From: UBA4738 sp002413305 | Lineage (GTDB): Bacteria; Actinomycetota; UBA4738 | DNA length: 64,000 nt | Assembly: GCA_036847185.1 (NCBI GenBank) | Contig: DAIUAM010000007.1 | Coordinates: 1 to 64,000 of the forward strand | Direction of reading: 5' to 3' | Shown: piece by piece, positions 33,900 to 42,862 of the stretch | Numbering within the stretch: position 1 is the stretch's first letter | Layout of the letters: every line of letters starts with the position of its first letter | Notes under the pieces: generated by a model | Told to the model about the DNA's origin: nothing | Database searches by the model: none | What the model saw: only the letters and a program-made list of their open reading frames with translations | Made by a program: the position numbers and the translations under genes

Positions 33900-36800
33900 A
33901 TGGACGTCACCTCCGAGCGGGACGGCGTGAACGCGCGCGAAGAGCGCAAGGTGGTCACGGTCGTGTTCGCCGACTTGGCCGGCTCCACCGAGCTGGGCGA
34001 GGCCCTCGACCCCGAAGAGGTCAAGCTCATCGTCGGTGAGGCCGTGTCGCGGATCGTCCTGGCCGTCGAGTCGATGGGCGGCACCGTCAAGGACCTGGCC
34101 GGGGACGGGGTGCTGAGCTTCTTCGGCGCACCCGTCGCCCACGAGGACGACGCGGAACGGGCCCTCCGGGCTGCCCTGCGGATCGTCCAGGAGATCGAAG
34201 CGTATGGCTCGGAGGTGGCCGGGGCGTGGGGCGTGCAGGACCTGGCCGTGCGGGTCGGGGTGAGCACCGGGCCGGTCGTGCTCGGGCAGATCGGCGCGGG
34301 CCGGCGCGTCGAGTACGCCGCCTTCGGGGACACCGTCAACACCGCCGCCCGGCTCCAAGCGCAGGCCGAACCGAACACGGTGCTGGCTGGGGCGGCCACC
34401 CGCCGCATGGCCGAGCCGGCGTTCGACTGGGGACCCATGCAGGCCTTCCAGGTCAAGGGCAAGGCCGAACCGGTCGCCGCCTCCCGGGTGCTGGGCGTGA
34501 GCGGCGCATCCGGCCGGTCGCACGGCATCCCCGGGGTCCAGGCGGCTCTGGTCGGCCGGGAGCGCGAGCTCGAGCAGGCTACCCGGCTGATCCAGCACGT
34601 GCGGGCCGGCACCGGCGGCATCCTGTTCGTCACCGGCGAGGCCGGCATCGGCAAGAGCCGCCTGCTTCAGGAGCTCCGCGAGCGGTTCGAACGTCCCGAC
34701 GGGGAGGGCCACGCCCCGCCGGTGTGGCTGGAGGGACGGTGCGTCAGCTACGGGGAATCGCTCCCGTACTGGCCGTTCCGGGACCTGCTCCGCGACTGGC
34801 TCGGAGCCGGACCCGACGAGGCGGAGCTTCGGGTCCGGATCGGATTGCGGCGCCAGGTCGAGCGCCTGTTCGGCGACCGCGTGCTCGAGATCTATCCGTA
34901 CCTCGGAGCGGTCCTCGGCCTGGCTTTGGAGCCGGACGCGCAGGCCCGCCTCCAGGAGCTGTCGCCCGAAGCGCTCCAGTACCGGACGTTCGAGGTCGTC
35001 CAGCACCTGTTCGAGCGGCTGGCCGAAGACGGACCGGTGGCGGTGGTCCTGGACGACGTCCACTGGGCAGACGCAACGTCCGTGCAGTTGGTCGAACGGC
35101 TCCTCGGCATGACCGAAGAGGCCGCCGTGCTGCTGGTGATCGCCGAGCGTCCCGAGCGCGACCATGCCAGCTGGGAGGTCAAGGAGCTCGCCTCGCGCCG
35201 GTACCCGCACCGCACACTGGAGATCCCGCTGGAATCGCTCTCGGGGGAGGCGGACCGCCAGCTGCTCGAGGCCCTGGTGGGGCCGCGGACGCTCCCTCCG
35301 GAGCTCGAAGGCCGGATCCTGCAGGACGCCGAAGGCAACCCGTTCTACCTGGAGGAGCTGATCCGGTCCCTGGCGGACGCCGGCGCCCTGGTCCGCGATG
35401 AGGAGGGATGGCGGTTCGACCACGAGGCTCCGGTCGACATCCCACAGACGGTCGAGAAGGTCATCCTGGCTCGCATCGACCGCCTGCCGCCGGCGCAGCA
35501 CGACGTCCTCACCGCGGCGAGCGTTCTGGGGCGGCGGTTCGGCCTGCCGCTGTTGGAGGGCGTGACCGGCGGGGAGGGGGACCTCCGGGGATCGCTCCAC
35601 GAGCTGCAGCGACTGGACCTGGTCCGGGAGGGCCGGCGGTGGCCGCAGCCCGAGTATCGGTTCAAGCATGCTCTGATCCAGGAGGCGGCGTACCGGACGA
35701 TCCTCACCGGCCGCCGGACGGCGCTGCACCGCCGGGCGGCGGAGTGGCTGGAGGCCCGGTACGCGGGGAACGAGGAAGAGGTGTTGGGCGTGCTCGCCCA
35801 CCACTGGGCGGCGGCCGACGACGAGGACAAGGCCGTCGCGTACCTCACCCTGGCCGGCGACAAGGCCCGGCAGGAGTACGCGTTGGACGAAGCCATCGGC
35901 CACTACCGGGCGCTGCTCCCCCTGCTCGAGCGCCGGGGCCGGCAGCAAGCGATGGCCGTGGTGTTGTTCAAGCTGGGGCTCGCCCTGCACACGTCGCTGC
36001 GCTTCGCCGAAGCGAACGCCACGTACCAGCGGGCCTTCGAGCTCTGGCGGCCGTCAGCCGCGTATCCCGAGACGCCGTCGGCCACGCTCCGGGTCGCCAC
36101 GAGCTTCCTGCCGAACGACGCCGACCCGAAGTCCGCCATCGCCTGGCCGGACATCCAGCTCTGCATGCAGCTGTTCGACCGGCTGGTCGAGGCGTGGCCG
36201 GAGCGGACGCTGGTGCCATCGTTGGCCGAGCGGTGGAAGATCGCCGAGGACGGCCTCCGGTACGTCTTCCATCTTCGCGACGGGCTGCGATGGTCCGACG
36301 GCGAACCGCTCACCGCTCACGACGTGGAGTTCGGCATCAAGCGGGTCCTGGACCCGGCATCGCCCGGCTCGAGCGTGGCCATCTACTTCGTCCTGGAGAA
36401 CGGCCAGGACTACTACCTGGGACGGAACCGGGATGCGGACCGGATCGGCGTGAAGGCGCTGGACGACCGGACGGTGGAGTTCCGGCTCGCCGCGCCCGCC
36501 CCGTACTTCATGAGCGTCATGAACCGGCCGGACGGAGGCCCGCAGCCCCGGCATGCCATCGAGCGGGACGGTACCGGCTGGACGGACCCGGCGCGGCAGG
36601 TCGTGAGCGGCCCGTTCCGCCAGGCCTCGCGGTCGCCCGAGACGCTCACGCTCGAACGCAATCTCGGGTACGCGGGCACCCGGCCCGGCAACGTCGGGGG
36701 TGTGGAGTACGTCCGACATCCGGTCGGCGACGCCGCCGAACCCTTTCGGGCCGGCCGGCTCGATCTGATCGCCGTCCGGTACACCCCGCGGATCGCCGAC

Positions 36801-37571
36801 CTGATGCCTCGGGACCTCGGCGACACGGAGCTCGGGCCGGCCGCATGGTCGGGCTACGTCGCCTTCGACCACCGCAACCCGGTCACCCAGAACCTCGACC
36901 TTCGCCGGGCGCTGGCCCACGCCGTCGACCGCGAGCGGCTGGCGGCCACGCTGCCGCCGAACCTCGCCGTGGCCCTCGGTGGTGTGGTGCCGCCGGCCCT
37001 CCAGGGCCACACTCCGGACATGGCGCCCCGGTTCGATCCGGACCTCGCCCGCGAGCTCCTCCGACGGTCGGGCCACGAGGGTGAGCTGTCCATCGCCGCG
37101 CTCAGGGATTGGGAGGGCATCCTCCGCGAGGTGGCCGCGATGTGGACCGAAGCGCTCGGGGCGCAGGTTTCCACGCGAACCTGGACCCAGGCGGACCTCG
37201 ACGCCGGCGTCGACCCACGGGCGCTGGCTCCCATGGTGGTCACCGGCTGGCTCCCGGGCTACCCGGACCCCGAGTACTACCTCCGGCTGCTGTTCCAATC
37301 GGACAGCAGGACGAACGAGGGCGGCTTCGCCTACCCGCCGTTCGACGACCTCATCGAGCAGGCCCGCCAGGAGCGACGAGACCGGGAGCGGCTGGAGCTC
37401 TTCCACCGGGCCGACCGGATGGTCGTGGCCGAACGGGTGGCGGTGATCCCCTTGGTGTACGGCCGGAGCATGGCCTTCGTGAAGCCCTGGGTCGGCGGGT
37501 GGTGGGAGTTCGGCAAATCCTCGTCCTCGTTCGCCGACCTCCTGATCGACCCCTCCTCACCGAGGTACTGA
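33900..37571 (+). CDS. Class III cyclase - AAA/STAND ATPase - substrate-binding-protein fusion
   Basis: A 1,223-residue protein with no signal peptide or membrane helix. Residues 15-200: class III nucleotide cyclase domain with metal ligands D25 (VVFADLAGST) and D69 (GDGVLSFFG), and N147/R151 in DTVNTAARL. The base-selecting lysine position holds Asp65, next to Lys64. Residues 220-700: AAA/STAND ATPase with Walker A GEAGIGKSRL (about 247), Walker B VAVVLDDVHWAD (about 382) and a helical repeat region. Residues 710-1223: a family 5 extracellular solute-binding domain (LVPSLAERWKIAEDG, LRWSDGEPLTAHDVEFGIKR, NLDLRRALAHAVDRERL, WLPGYPDPEYYLRL), here apparently cytoplasmic. ATG 33891 is an equal alternative start. 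Confidence 0.8.
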   Translation: MDVTSERDGVNAREERKVVTVVFADLAGSTELGEALDPEEVKLIVGEAVSRIVLAVESMGGTVKDLAGDGVLSFFGAPVAHEDDAERALRAALRIVQEIEAYGSEVAGAWGVQDLAVRVGVSTGPVVLGQIGAGRRVEYAAFGDTVNTAARLQAQAEPNTVLAGAATRRMAEPAFDWGPMQAFQVKGKAEPVAASRVLGVSGASGRSHGIPGVQAALVGRERELEQATRLIQHVRAGTGGILFVTGEAGIGKSRLLQELRERFERPDGEGHAPPVWLEGRCVSYGESLPYWPFRDLLRDWLGAGPDEAELRVRIGLRRQVERLFGDRVLEIYPYLGAVLGLALEPDAQARLQELSPEALQYRTFEVVQHLFERLAEDGPVAVVLDDVHWADATSVQLVERLLGMTEEAAVLLVIAERPERDHASWEVKELASRRYPHRTLEIPLESLSGEADRQLLEALVGPRTLPPELEGRILQDAEGNPFYLEELIRSLADAGALVRDEEGWRFDHEAPVDIPQTVEKVILARIDRLPPAQHDVLTAASVLGRRFGLPLLEGVTGGEGDLRGSLHELQRLDLVREGRRWPQPEYRFKHALIQEAAYRTILTGRRTALHRRAAEWLEARYAGNEEEVLGVLAHHWAAADDEDKAVAYLTLAGDKARQEYALDEAIGHYRALLPLLERRGRQQAMAVVLFKLGLALHTSLRFAEANATYQRAFELWRPSAAYPETPSATLRVATSFLPNDADPKSAIAWPDIQLCMQLFDRLVEAWPERTLVPSLAERWKIAEDGLRYVFHLRDGLRWSDGEPLTAHDVEFGIKRVLDPASPGSSVAIYFVLENGQDYYLGRNRDADRIGVKALDDRTVEFRLAAPAPYFMSVMNRPDGGPQPRHAIERDGTGWTDPARQVVSGPFRQASRSPETLTLERNLGYAGTRPGNVGGVEYVRHPVGDAAEPFRAGRLDLIAVRYTPRIADLMPRDLGDTELGPAAWSGYVAFDHRNPVTQNLDLRRALAHAVDRERLAATLPPNLAVALGGVVPPALQGHTPDMAPRFDPDLARELLRRSGHEGELSIAALRDWEGILREVAAMWTEALGAQVSTRTWTQADLDAGVDPRALAPMVVTGWLPGYPDPEYYLRLLFQSDSRTNEGGFAYPPFDDLIEQARQERRDRERLELFHRADRMVVAERVAVIPLVYGRSMAFVKPWVGGWWEFGKSSSSFADLLIDPSSPRY

Positions 37572-37583
37572 TCGCCGCGCCGC

Positions 37584-38006
37584 CTACGGCATCCCCAGGC
37601 CGGTGGTCAGCGCCCGGAGCGTGAGGCCGAAGATGAAGAACGCGGCGATGGCGAACACCTTCCACGTGTCCTCTTCGTTCTCCAGGCCGCGGCCCAGCAC
37701 GTGGGCGATGACCAGCACGATCAGCGGGAACGCCGAGCCGTACAGGTAGTGCAGGAACGTGTCGGCGCGATCGCCCAGCGCCAGCAGCGTGAGCCCCGCC
37801 ACGATCTGGATGCCCAGCAGTACCTGGAGCCCCGCCAGGATCCCCCAGAAGACGCGGTTCGGTTCCCGGTGGGAGACCGCCGCGACCAGCCCCCAGCCCC
37901 ACAGCACGAACCAGCCCCCCACGATGACGAACCCGATGGACGCGTGCACGAGGCAGGCCGCGCTCCGGCACGGGAGGGATCCGAGCACGGGATGCAGAGG
38001 AGGCAT
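37584..38006 (-). CDS. Four-helix membrane protein, 140 aa
   Basis: An unrecognised integral membrane protein with four predicted helices (ASIGFVIVGGWFVLWGWGLV, VFWGILAGLQVLLGIQIVAG, YGSAFPLIVLVIAHVLG, VFAIAAFFIFGLTLRALTTG). Histidines lie in or near helix 1 (LVHASIG) and at both ends of helix 3 (LHYLYG and IAHVLG), which could bind haem, but this is speculation. The ATG at 38006 begins just before helix 1; the open frame extends 42 codons further without support. It converges on the cyclase fusion and is divergent from the MMPL transporter. Confidence 0.6.
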   Translation of the reverse strand: MPPLHPVLGSLPCRSAACLVHASIGFVIVGGWFVLWGWGLVAAVSHREPNRVFWGILAGLQVLLGIQIVAGLTLLALGDRADTFLHYLYGSAFPLIVLVIAHVLGRGLENEEDTWKVFAIAAFFIFGLTLRALTTGLGMP

Positions 38007-38071
38007 GGCGAAGCCGAAGCCTACCAGCGACCGGATCGCCTTCATCCGGTGGCAGAACCCTCGAACTGCCG

Positions 38072-38077
38072 TAGATT
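38072..38077 (+). promoter_or_regulatory. Candidate -10 element before the MMPL gene
   Basis: TAGATT lies 66 bases before the ATG at 38144, in the divergent gap. No -35 element at standard spacing was seen. Confidence 0.25.
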
Positions 38078-38143
38078 GGTCGACTGAGGGAGCGCTGGAC
38101 CCTCGCGCCACCAGGCGCACCATACGCATCAAGGGGGAAGACG

Positions 38144-40336
38144 ATGATCGAACGACTCGCGCGGTGGAGCTATCGCCACCGCTGGCAGATGGTGGGCATG
38201 TGGATCGTCGCCCTGGTGGGCTTCATCGTCCTCCAGAAGGTGGCCGGTGGTCCCTATTCGAGCGACTTCTCGCTTCCGGGCGCGGAGTCCCAGCACGCCT
38301 TCGATCTCCTGCGGCAGCAGTTCCCGTCCGTGTCCGGCGGGACGGTCGACGTCGTGTTCAAGGCGGACGCCGGCGTCACCGACCCGTCCGTCCAGCAGAC
38401 GATGGAGGGCTTCTTCCAGGAGATCCGCAAGCTCCCCCACGTGGACGGCCTCACCGACCCGTATCACACGCCGAAGGGGCGGCCGTCGGAGGTCTCCCGC
38501 GACGGGAAGATCGCCTACGCCGAGGTCCAGTACACGCTCAAGCCGCAGGACATCCCGAAGGCGGAGGTCGACCAGCTGGAGGCGCTGGGCAAGCGGACGG
38601 AGCACGGCGGGCTGCAGATCGAATTCGGCGGCCAGGTCATCTCGAACGCGCAGTTCCAGCCGCCGGGCGGGGCTGAAGCGGTCGGCCTGCTCGCGGCCAT
38701 CATCATCCTGCTCCTGACGTTCGGCTCGCTGCTGGCGATGGGCCTGCCGATCATCAGCGCGCTGTTCGGCATCGGCATCGGCCTGTCGATCGTGCTGCTG
38801 ATCGCGAACTTCATCAAGGTCGCGAACTTCACCCCGCAGGTGGCGTCCATGATCGGGATCGGCGTCGGGATCGACTACGCCCTGTTCATCGTGACCCGCT
38901 ACCGGCAGAGCCTGCACGAAGGGCGGCCGCCCGAGGAGGCCGTCCTCTTGGCCATGGCCACCGCCGGCCGGGCTGTGGCGTTCGCGGCGACCATCGTCGT
39001 GATCTCGCTGCTCGGTCTGCTGCTGATGGGGTTCGAGTTCGTGTGGGGAATCGCCATCGGGAGCGCCTCGACGGTGTTCGTCACCGCGCTGGCGTCGCTC
39101 ACGTTGCTGCCTGCCGTCCTTGGGTTCGTGGGCCGGAACATCGACAAGCTGCACATCCCGCTGATCGGCAAGCGCGAACACGCCCCCGACAGCGGGTTCT
39201 GGTACCGGTGGAGCCGGCTCATCCAGAGGAGGCCCATCTTCACCGGGGCCATCGGGTTGATCCTCGTCCTCGTACTTGCGTTCCCGCTCCTCAAGATGCG
39301 CCTGGGAGCTGCCGACGCCGGCAACGATCCGAAGAGCCTCACCACCCGGCAGGCCTACGACCTGCTGTCCGAGGGCTTCGGCCCCGGCTTCAACGGGCCG
39401 TTCCTCCTCGCCGCGCGCATCCCCGGCCCGCAGGGCCTGCAGTCGCTGGCGAAGCTCACCACCACGCTGGAACACACCCCGGGGATCGTCGCGGTCTCGC
39501 CCCCGATCCCGAACGCGAAGGTGGACACGGCGATCATCTACGTCTACCCGAGCACCTCACCGCAGGACGCCCGGACCAGCGTCCTGGTCCACAACCTCCG
39601 GGACAACGTGATCCCGAAGGCGATGCAGGGCACCGGGATCCACGTGCTGGTCGGTGGGGTCACGGCGGTGTTCGTTGACTTCGCGCGCAAGATCGCCCAG
39701 CGGCTTCCGATCCTGATCGGTGTGGTGATCCTGCTGTCGTTCCTGCTCCTGATGATGGTGTTCCGTTCGATCCTGGTGCCGGTCAAGGCGGCGATCATGA
39801 ACCTCATCTCGATCGGAGCCGCCTACGGCGTGATGGTCGCGGTCTTCCAATGGGGATGGGGGGCCCACCTCATCGGGGTGGACAAAGCCGGCCCCATCGA
39901 GTCCTGGATCCCGATGATGATGTTCACGATCCTGTTCGGGCTGTCCATGGACTACGAGATCTTCCTGCTGTCCCGGGTCCGCGAGGAGTACCTGCGCACA
40001 CGCGACAACGGCCTGGCGGTGGCGAACGGCGTGGCGTCGACCGGCCGGGTCATCACGGCGGCTGCCGCCGTCATGATCGCGGTGTTCATGACGTTCGTCG
40101 TCGGCTTCGACCTCCGCCAGATCAAGGAGATCGGGCTGGGCCTGGCCGTGGCCATCCTCATCGACGCCACCCTGATCCGGATGGTCGCCGTGCCGGCCAC
40201 CATGGAGTTGCTCGGGGACCTGAACTGGTGGTTCCCGAAGGGCATGGAGCGGTGGGTGCCGAAGGTGGGGGTCGAACACGGCGCCGAAGACCTGGAGGCC
40301 GAGCTCGCCGAGCTGACGGCGGAGGAGAAGGTCTAG
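38144..40336 (+). CDS. MMPL-family RND transporter
   Basis: A 730-residue RND-type membrane transporter in two similar halves. Each half has one helix, a soluble external domain, and five or six helices. The proton-relay segments are GVGIDYALFIVTRYR (about residue 240) and GLSMDYEIFLLSRVREEY (about 600), and AVAFAATIVVISLLGLLL is the helix between. MMPL proteins export lipids, hopanoids or glycolipids to the envelope, or drugs. The ATG follows AAGGGGGAAG. It is about 250 residues shorter than mycobacterial MmpL proteins, as in many YdfJ/HpnN-like relatives. It converges on the CsoR/CstR-type gene with a 16-base gap. Confidence 0.86.
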   Translation: MIERLARWSYRHRWQMVGMWIVALVGFIVLQKVAGGPYSSDFSLPGAESQHAFDLLRQQFPSVSGGTVDVVFKADAGVTDPSVQQTMEGFFQEIRKLPHVDGLTDPYHTPKGRPSEVSRDGKIAYAEVQYTLKPQDIPKAEVDQLEALGKRTEHGGLQIEFGGQVISNAQFQPPGGAEAVGLLAAIIILLLTFGSLLAMGLPIISALFGIGIGLSIVLLIANFIKVANFTPQVASMIGIGVGIDYALFIVTRYRQSLHEGRPPEEAVLLAMATAGRAVAFAATIVVISLLGLLLMGFEFVWGIAIGSASTVFVTALASLTLLPAVLGFVGRNIDKLHIPLIGKREHAPDSGFWYRWSRLIQRRPIFTGAIGLILVLVLAFPLLKMRLGAADAGNDPKSLTTRQAYDLLSEGFGPGFNGPFLLAARIPGPQGLQSLAKLTTTLEHTPGIVAVSPPIPNAKVDTAIIYVYPSTSPQDARTSVLVHNLRDNVIPKAMQGTGIHVLVGGVTAVFVDFARKIAQRLPILIGVVILLSFLLLMMVFRSILVPVKAAIMNLISIGAAYGVMVAVFQWGWGAHLIGVDKAGPIESWIPMMMFTILFGLSMDYEIFLLSRVREEYLRTRDNGLAVANGVASTGRVITAAAAVMIAVFMTFVVGFDLRQIKEIGLGLAVAILIDATLIRMVAVPATMELLGDLNWWFPKGMERWVPKVGVEHGAEDLEAELAELTAEEKV

Positions 40337-40352
40337 CGCCGAACCGGCCGCG

Positions 40353-40622
40353 TCAGGTGAGCATCAGGAAGAGGCGCTGGAACTTGTCCTCTTCGTAGCC
40401 GTTCCCGCGCGCGCCTTCTTCGTCGGCCAGGCATCGCTTGAGCTGGCCCGTCAGCAGGCGAAGGCCCACGCGGTCGACGGCCCGGCCCACCGCGGCGAGC
40501 TGATGCACGACCTCCTCGCAGTCCCGCCCCTGGTCGATCATGCGGATGATCCCGCCGAGCTGACCCTCGATCCGGCGCAGCCGGGCGAGCGCCTCCGGCA
40601 CCACGTCGCTGTCGAACTTCAT
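40353..40622 (-). CDS. CsoR/RcnR-family repressor, CstR-like (persulfide sensor type)
   Basis: An 89-residue all-helical DUF156 regulator. The family core LARLRRIEGQLGGIIRMID is at residues 12-30. Of the copper-binding C-H-C set, both cysteines are present (C35 in RDCEEVVHQLAAV and C64 in LKRCL, 29 residues apart) but the histidine position four before C64 is Q60. This pattern is that of CstR-type sensors of persulfides rather than copper-sensing CsoR. The ATG at 40622 has a GGAGGAG site. It is divergent from a sulfur-handling operon, as expected for a CstR-type repressor, with a palindromic site between them. Confidence 0.85.
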   Translation of the reverse strand: MKFDSDVVPEALARLRRIEGQLGGIIRMIDQGRDCEEVVHQLAAVGRAVDRVGLRLLTGQLKRCLADEEGARGNGYEEDKFQRLFLMLT

Positions 40623-40670
40623 CCTCGCTCCTCCGATCTCCCTGGGTAACGCTCCCATCGTCGCATGCCC

Positions 40671-40684
40671 TACCCCCCAGGGTA
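40671..40684. promoter_or_regulatory. Candidate CsoR/CstR operator
   Basis: TACCCCCCAGGGTA is an inverted repeat of TACCC and GGGTA around a CCCA centre. GC-rich palindromes with outer TA/AT pairs are typical operators of the CsoR/RcnR family. The site overlaps an AT-rich stretch (GTATAT at 40682-40687) that could be a -10 element. A lone half-site, GGGTA, occurs at 40645-40649, nearer the repressor gene. Location in the divergent gap suggests control of both directions. Confidence 0.5.
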
Positions 40685-40779
40685 TATGAGGCTTCCGACC
40701 CCCTCGGATGGGGACCCCCGGCCCCAAGCGGTGAGCGGCCCGCCTGCCACGCTCGTGGCACGTGAGGAAGGAGGGTGGG

Positions 40780-41193
40780 ATGGACGAAACGCTTTCCCTG
40801 GTGCTCTTCTCGGGCACCGATGACAAGCTCACCGCCGCCGCGGTCCTCGCGGTGGGTGGCGCGGCCATGGGCCGCACTGTGAACGTCTTCCTGCAGTACT
40901 GGGCCCTCGAAGCGTTCCGCGCCGACCGGATCCGCAAGGACCACGGCGCGGCCCCCGAGGCGGGCCCCGAGGGCGTCTCCGCGTTGGCCCGGGCGACCGA
41001 GCGTGGGAAGTCACAGCACTGGGCCGACCTCCTCGAGCAGGCGAAGCTCGTCGGCGAGGTCACCGTGCACGCCTGCGCCCTTTCGATGGACCTGTTCGAG
41101 ATCACGAAGGACGACCTGGACCCGATGGTGGACGACGTGGAAGGGGTGGCCGCGTTCATGGCGGACGCCACCGGCCCCATCGTCTTCATCTAG
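40780..41193 (+). CDS. DsrE-family sulfur-relay protein (first copy)
   Basis: A 137-residue DsrE/DsrF-like (DrsE_2-type) protein. It opens with SLVLFSGTDDKLTAAAVLAV and has the conserved cysteine motif VHACALSMDLFEI near residue 105, where the cysteine would carry a persulfide. The ATG at 40780 follows a GGAAGGAGGG ribosome site. It is the first gene after the CstR-like operator. Such proteins pass sulfane sulfur to TusA-like carriers; the next gene is a TusA. An upstream in-frame GTG at 40762 is less likely. Confidence 0.8.
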   Translation: MDETLSLVLFSGTDDKLTAAAVLAVGGAAMGRTVNVFLQYWALEAFRADRIRKDHGAAPEAGPEGVSALARATERGKSQHWADLLEQAKLVGEVTVHACALSMDLFEITKDDLDPMVDDVEGVAAFMADATGPIVFI

Positions 41194-41214
41194 AGCCTGA
41201 GGAGGGTGAGCAGC

Positions 41215-41454
41215 ATGAGCAGCACCGCCATCACGAAGTCGATCGACGCCCGTGGCATGCCCTGCCCCGGCCCGCTGATGTCGCTGATCGGGGCCATCCG
41301 CGAGGGCCAGATCGGCGACGTCATCGAAGTCCTCTCCAGCGACGAGGGTTCGGCCACCGACATCCCCGCGTGGGTGGCGAAGGCTCAGCACGAGATGGTC
41401 GACGTGATCCCGGAGGACGGCTTCCGGCGCTTCGTCATCCGAAAGGCGCGGTGA
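41215..41454 (+). CDS. tusA: TusA-family sulfur carrier (first copy)
   Basis: A 79-residue TusA/SirA-like protein with the signature DARGMPCPGPLMSL; Cys17 of the CPxP motif is the sulfur-bearing residue. The ATG at 41215 has a GAGGAGGGTGAG site. Its stop overlaps a GTG of the next gene by four bases. In the operon it would receive sulfane sulfur from the DsrE-like proteins or the SQR-like flavoprotein. It is one of two TusA genes here, 1.2 kb apart. Confidence 0.85.
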   Translation: MSSTAITKSIDARGMPCPGPLMSLIGAIREGQIGDVIEVLSSDEGSATDIPAWVAKAQHEMVDVIPEDGFRRFVIRKAR

Positions 41455-41459
41455 GCCCG

Positions 41460-42626
41460 ATGCCTGCCGAGATCGTCGTCCTGGGAGGAGGGGTCGGCGG
41501 CACGCTCGCCGCGAACCTCCTCTCCAAGGAGCTCGGCAAGGACGCACACATCACGGTGGTCGACCCCACCGGGATGCACGTCTACCAGCCGGGGTTCCTG
41601 TACGTGGCACTGGGCCAGGCCAACGGACAATGGCTGGCCCGTGACGAACGCACGCTCCTCCGCAAGGGGATCGACCTCGCCGTCGAAGGTGCCGACAAGG
41701 TCGACCTCTCCGCGGGGACGGTGAAGCTCGCCGGCGGCGCCAGCATCCCGTTCGATCACCTCGTCGCAGCCACCGGGTCGCGGCTGATGAAGGGGTCGAT
41801 CCCCGGCCTGATCGAAGGGTCGTACGACTTCTACTCCCTGGACGGGGCGCTCCGCCTTCGCGAGGCGCTCCGGACGTTCCGGGGTGGCCGGATCAAGGTC
41901 GGCGTGGCCGGCATCCCCTACAAGTGCCCGCCGGCCCCGGTGGAGTTCGTGTTCATGATCGACCAGAACCTCCGACGCCGCGGCATCCGGGACAAGAGCG
42001 AGATCACACTGCTGTCGCCCCTGAACCGAGCCTTCACGATCGAGTCGGCCTCCAAGCTGGTCCAGCCGCTGATGCAGCAACGGGGGATCAAGCTGGAGAC
42101 GTTCTTCAACGTCGAGTCGGTAGACGCCGGCGCCCACGCCGTCCTCTCGCTGGAGGGCGACAAGGCAGACTACGACCTGCTGGTCCTGGTCCCGCCGCAC
42201 AAGGGACAGCAGGTCATCATCGATTCGGGCTTGGGCGACACTGGAGGGTGGATCCCGACCGACCGCGTCACGCTCCAGCATCTCGAGCACGATCGGGTGT
42301 TCGCCCTGGGCGACGCGACGAATCTGCCCATCAGCAAGAGTGGCTCCACGGCGCACTTCGAGGCGCCGGTCGTGGCCAGCCGGATCGCGTCGCTGGTCCG
42401 CGGCACCGCGCCGAAGGCGAACTACGGCGGCCGGGTCATGTGCTTCCTGGAGACGGGGAACGGCAAGGCCACGGCGCTCCGGTTCGACTACGAGCACCCG
42501 CCGGTCCCGCCCATACCGAGCTGGCACTGGCACGCGGCGAAATGGCTGTTCAACCGCCTGTACTGGGTGACGGTCCCGCAGGGCCGCATCCCGGAGCGGG
42601 CATCGAAGGGAGGAAGCGAGTCATGA
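41460..42626 (+). CDS. SQR-like FAD-dependent sulfide oxidoreductase
   Basis: A 388-residue two-dinucleotide-fold flavoprotein of the sulfide:quinone oxidoreductase/flavocytochrome c family. The FAD site IVVLGGGVGGTLAANLL is at residues 5-21, HLVAATGSRL near 100, and FALGDATNLPISKSGS near 285. Two cysteines lie at family positions: YKCPPAPVEF (about 156) and VMCFLETG (about 327). The C-terminal amphipathic helix WHWHAAKWLFNRLYW may dock to the membrane. It would oxidise sulfide to sulfane sulfur, giving electrons to quinone. GTG at 41451 overlapping the tusA stop is an alternative start. Confidence 0.8.
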   Translation: MPAEIVVLGGGVGGTLAANLLSKELGKDAHITVVDPTGMHVYQPGFLYVALGQANGQWLARDERTLLRKGIDLAVEGADKVDLSAGTVKLAGGASIPFDHLVAATGSRLMKGSIPGLIEGSYDFYSLDGALRLREALRTFRGGRIKVGVAGIPYKCPPAPVEFVFMIDQNLRRRGIRDKSEITLLSPLNRAFTIESASKLVQPLMQQRGIKLETFFNVESVDAGAHAVLSLEGDKADYDLLVLVPPHKGQQVIIDSGLGDTGGWIPTDRVTLQHLEHDRVFALGDATNLPISKSGSTAHFEAPVVASRIASLVRGTAPKANYGGRVMCFLETGNGKATALRFDYEHPPVPPIPSWHWHAAKWLFNRLYWVTVPQGRIPERASKGGSES

Positions 42627-42856
42627 GCATCACCGTTACGCAGACGCTGGACCTGAAGGGCCTGTCCTGTCCGATGCCCATCGTGAAGACGGCGCAGGCG
42701 ATCAAGGCATTGCAGTCCGGCGACGTGCTGGAAGCCCTGGCCACCGACCCCGGCTCCGTGCCGGATTTCATCGCGTGGTGCCGGTCCACCGGCAACGAGC
42801 TGATGGAGCAGACCAAGGAAGCGGACGTGTTCCGCTTCGTCATCCGGAAGAGGTGA
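42623..42856 (+). CDS. tusA: TusA-family sulfur carrier (second copy)
   Basis: A 77-residue TusA-like protein with LKGLSCPMPIVKTAQAIKAL; Cys16 of CPMP is the sulfur carrier. A second cysteine occurs in FIAWCRSTGN, which the first TusA lacks. Its ATG overlaps the SQR-like stop by four bases and a GGGAGG site precedes it. The two TusA copies end alike (FRFVIRK) and may serve different DsrE partners. Confidence 0.84.
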   Translation: MSITVTQTLDLKGLSCPMPIVKTAQAIKALQSGDVLEALATDPGSVPDFIAWCRSTGNELMEQTKEADVFRFVIRKR

Positions 42857-42862
42857 CCTGAG

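Noticed and set aside
33267..35990. A 907-codon minus-strand frame opposite the cyclase fusion
   Set aside because: It runs antisense through the cyclase and ATPase domains; its tail is also an alternative frame of the VWA gene.
37584..38006. Haem-binding role for the four-helix membrane protein
   Set aside because: The helix-3 histidines are suggestive, but their spacing and the single helix-1 histidine do not match a cytochrome b family I can name, so it is left as unknown.
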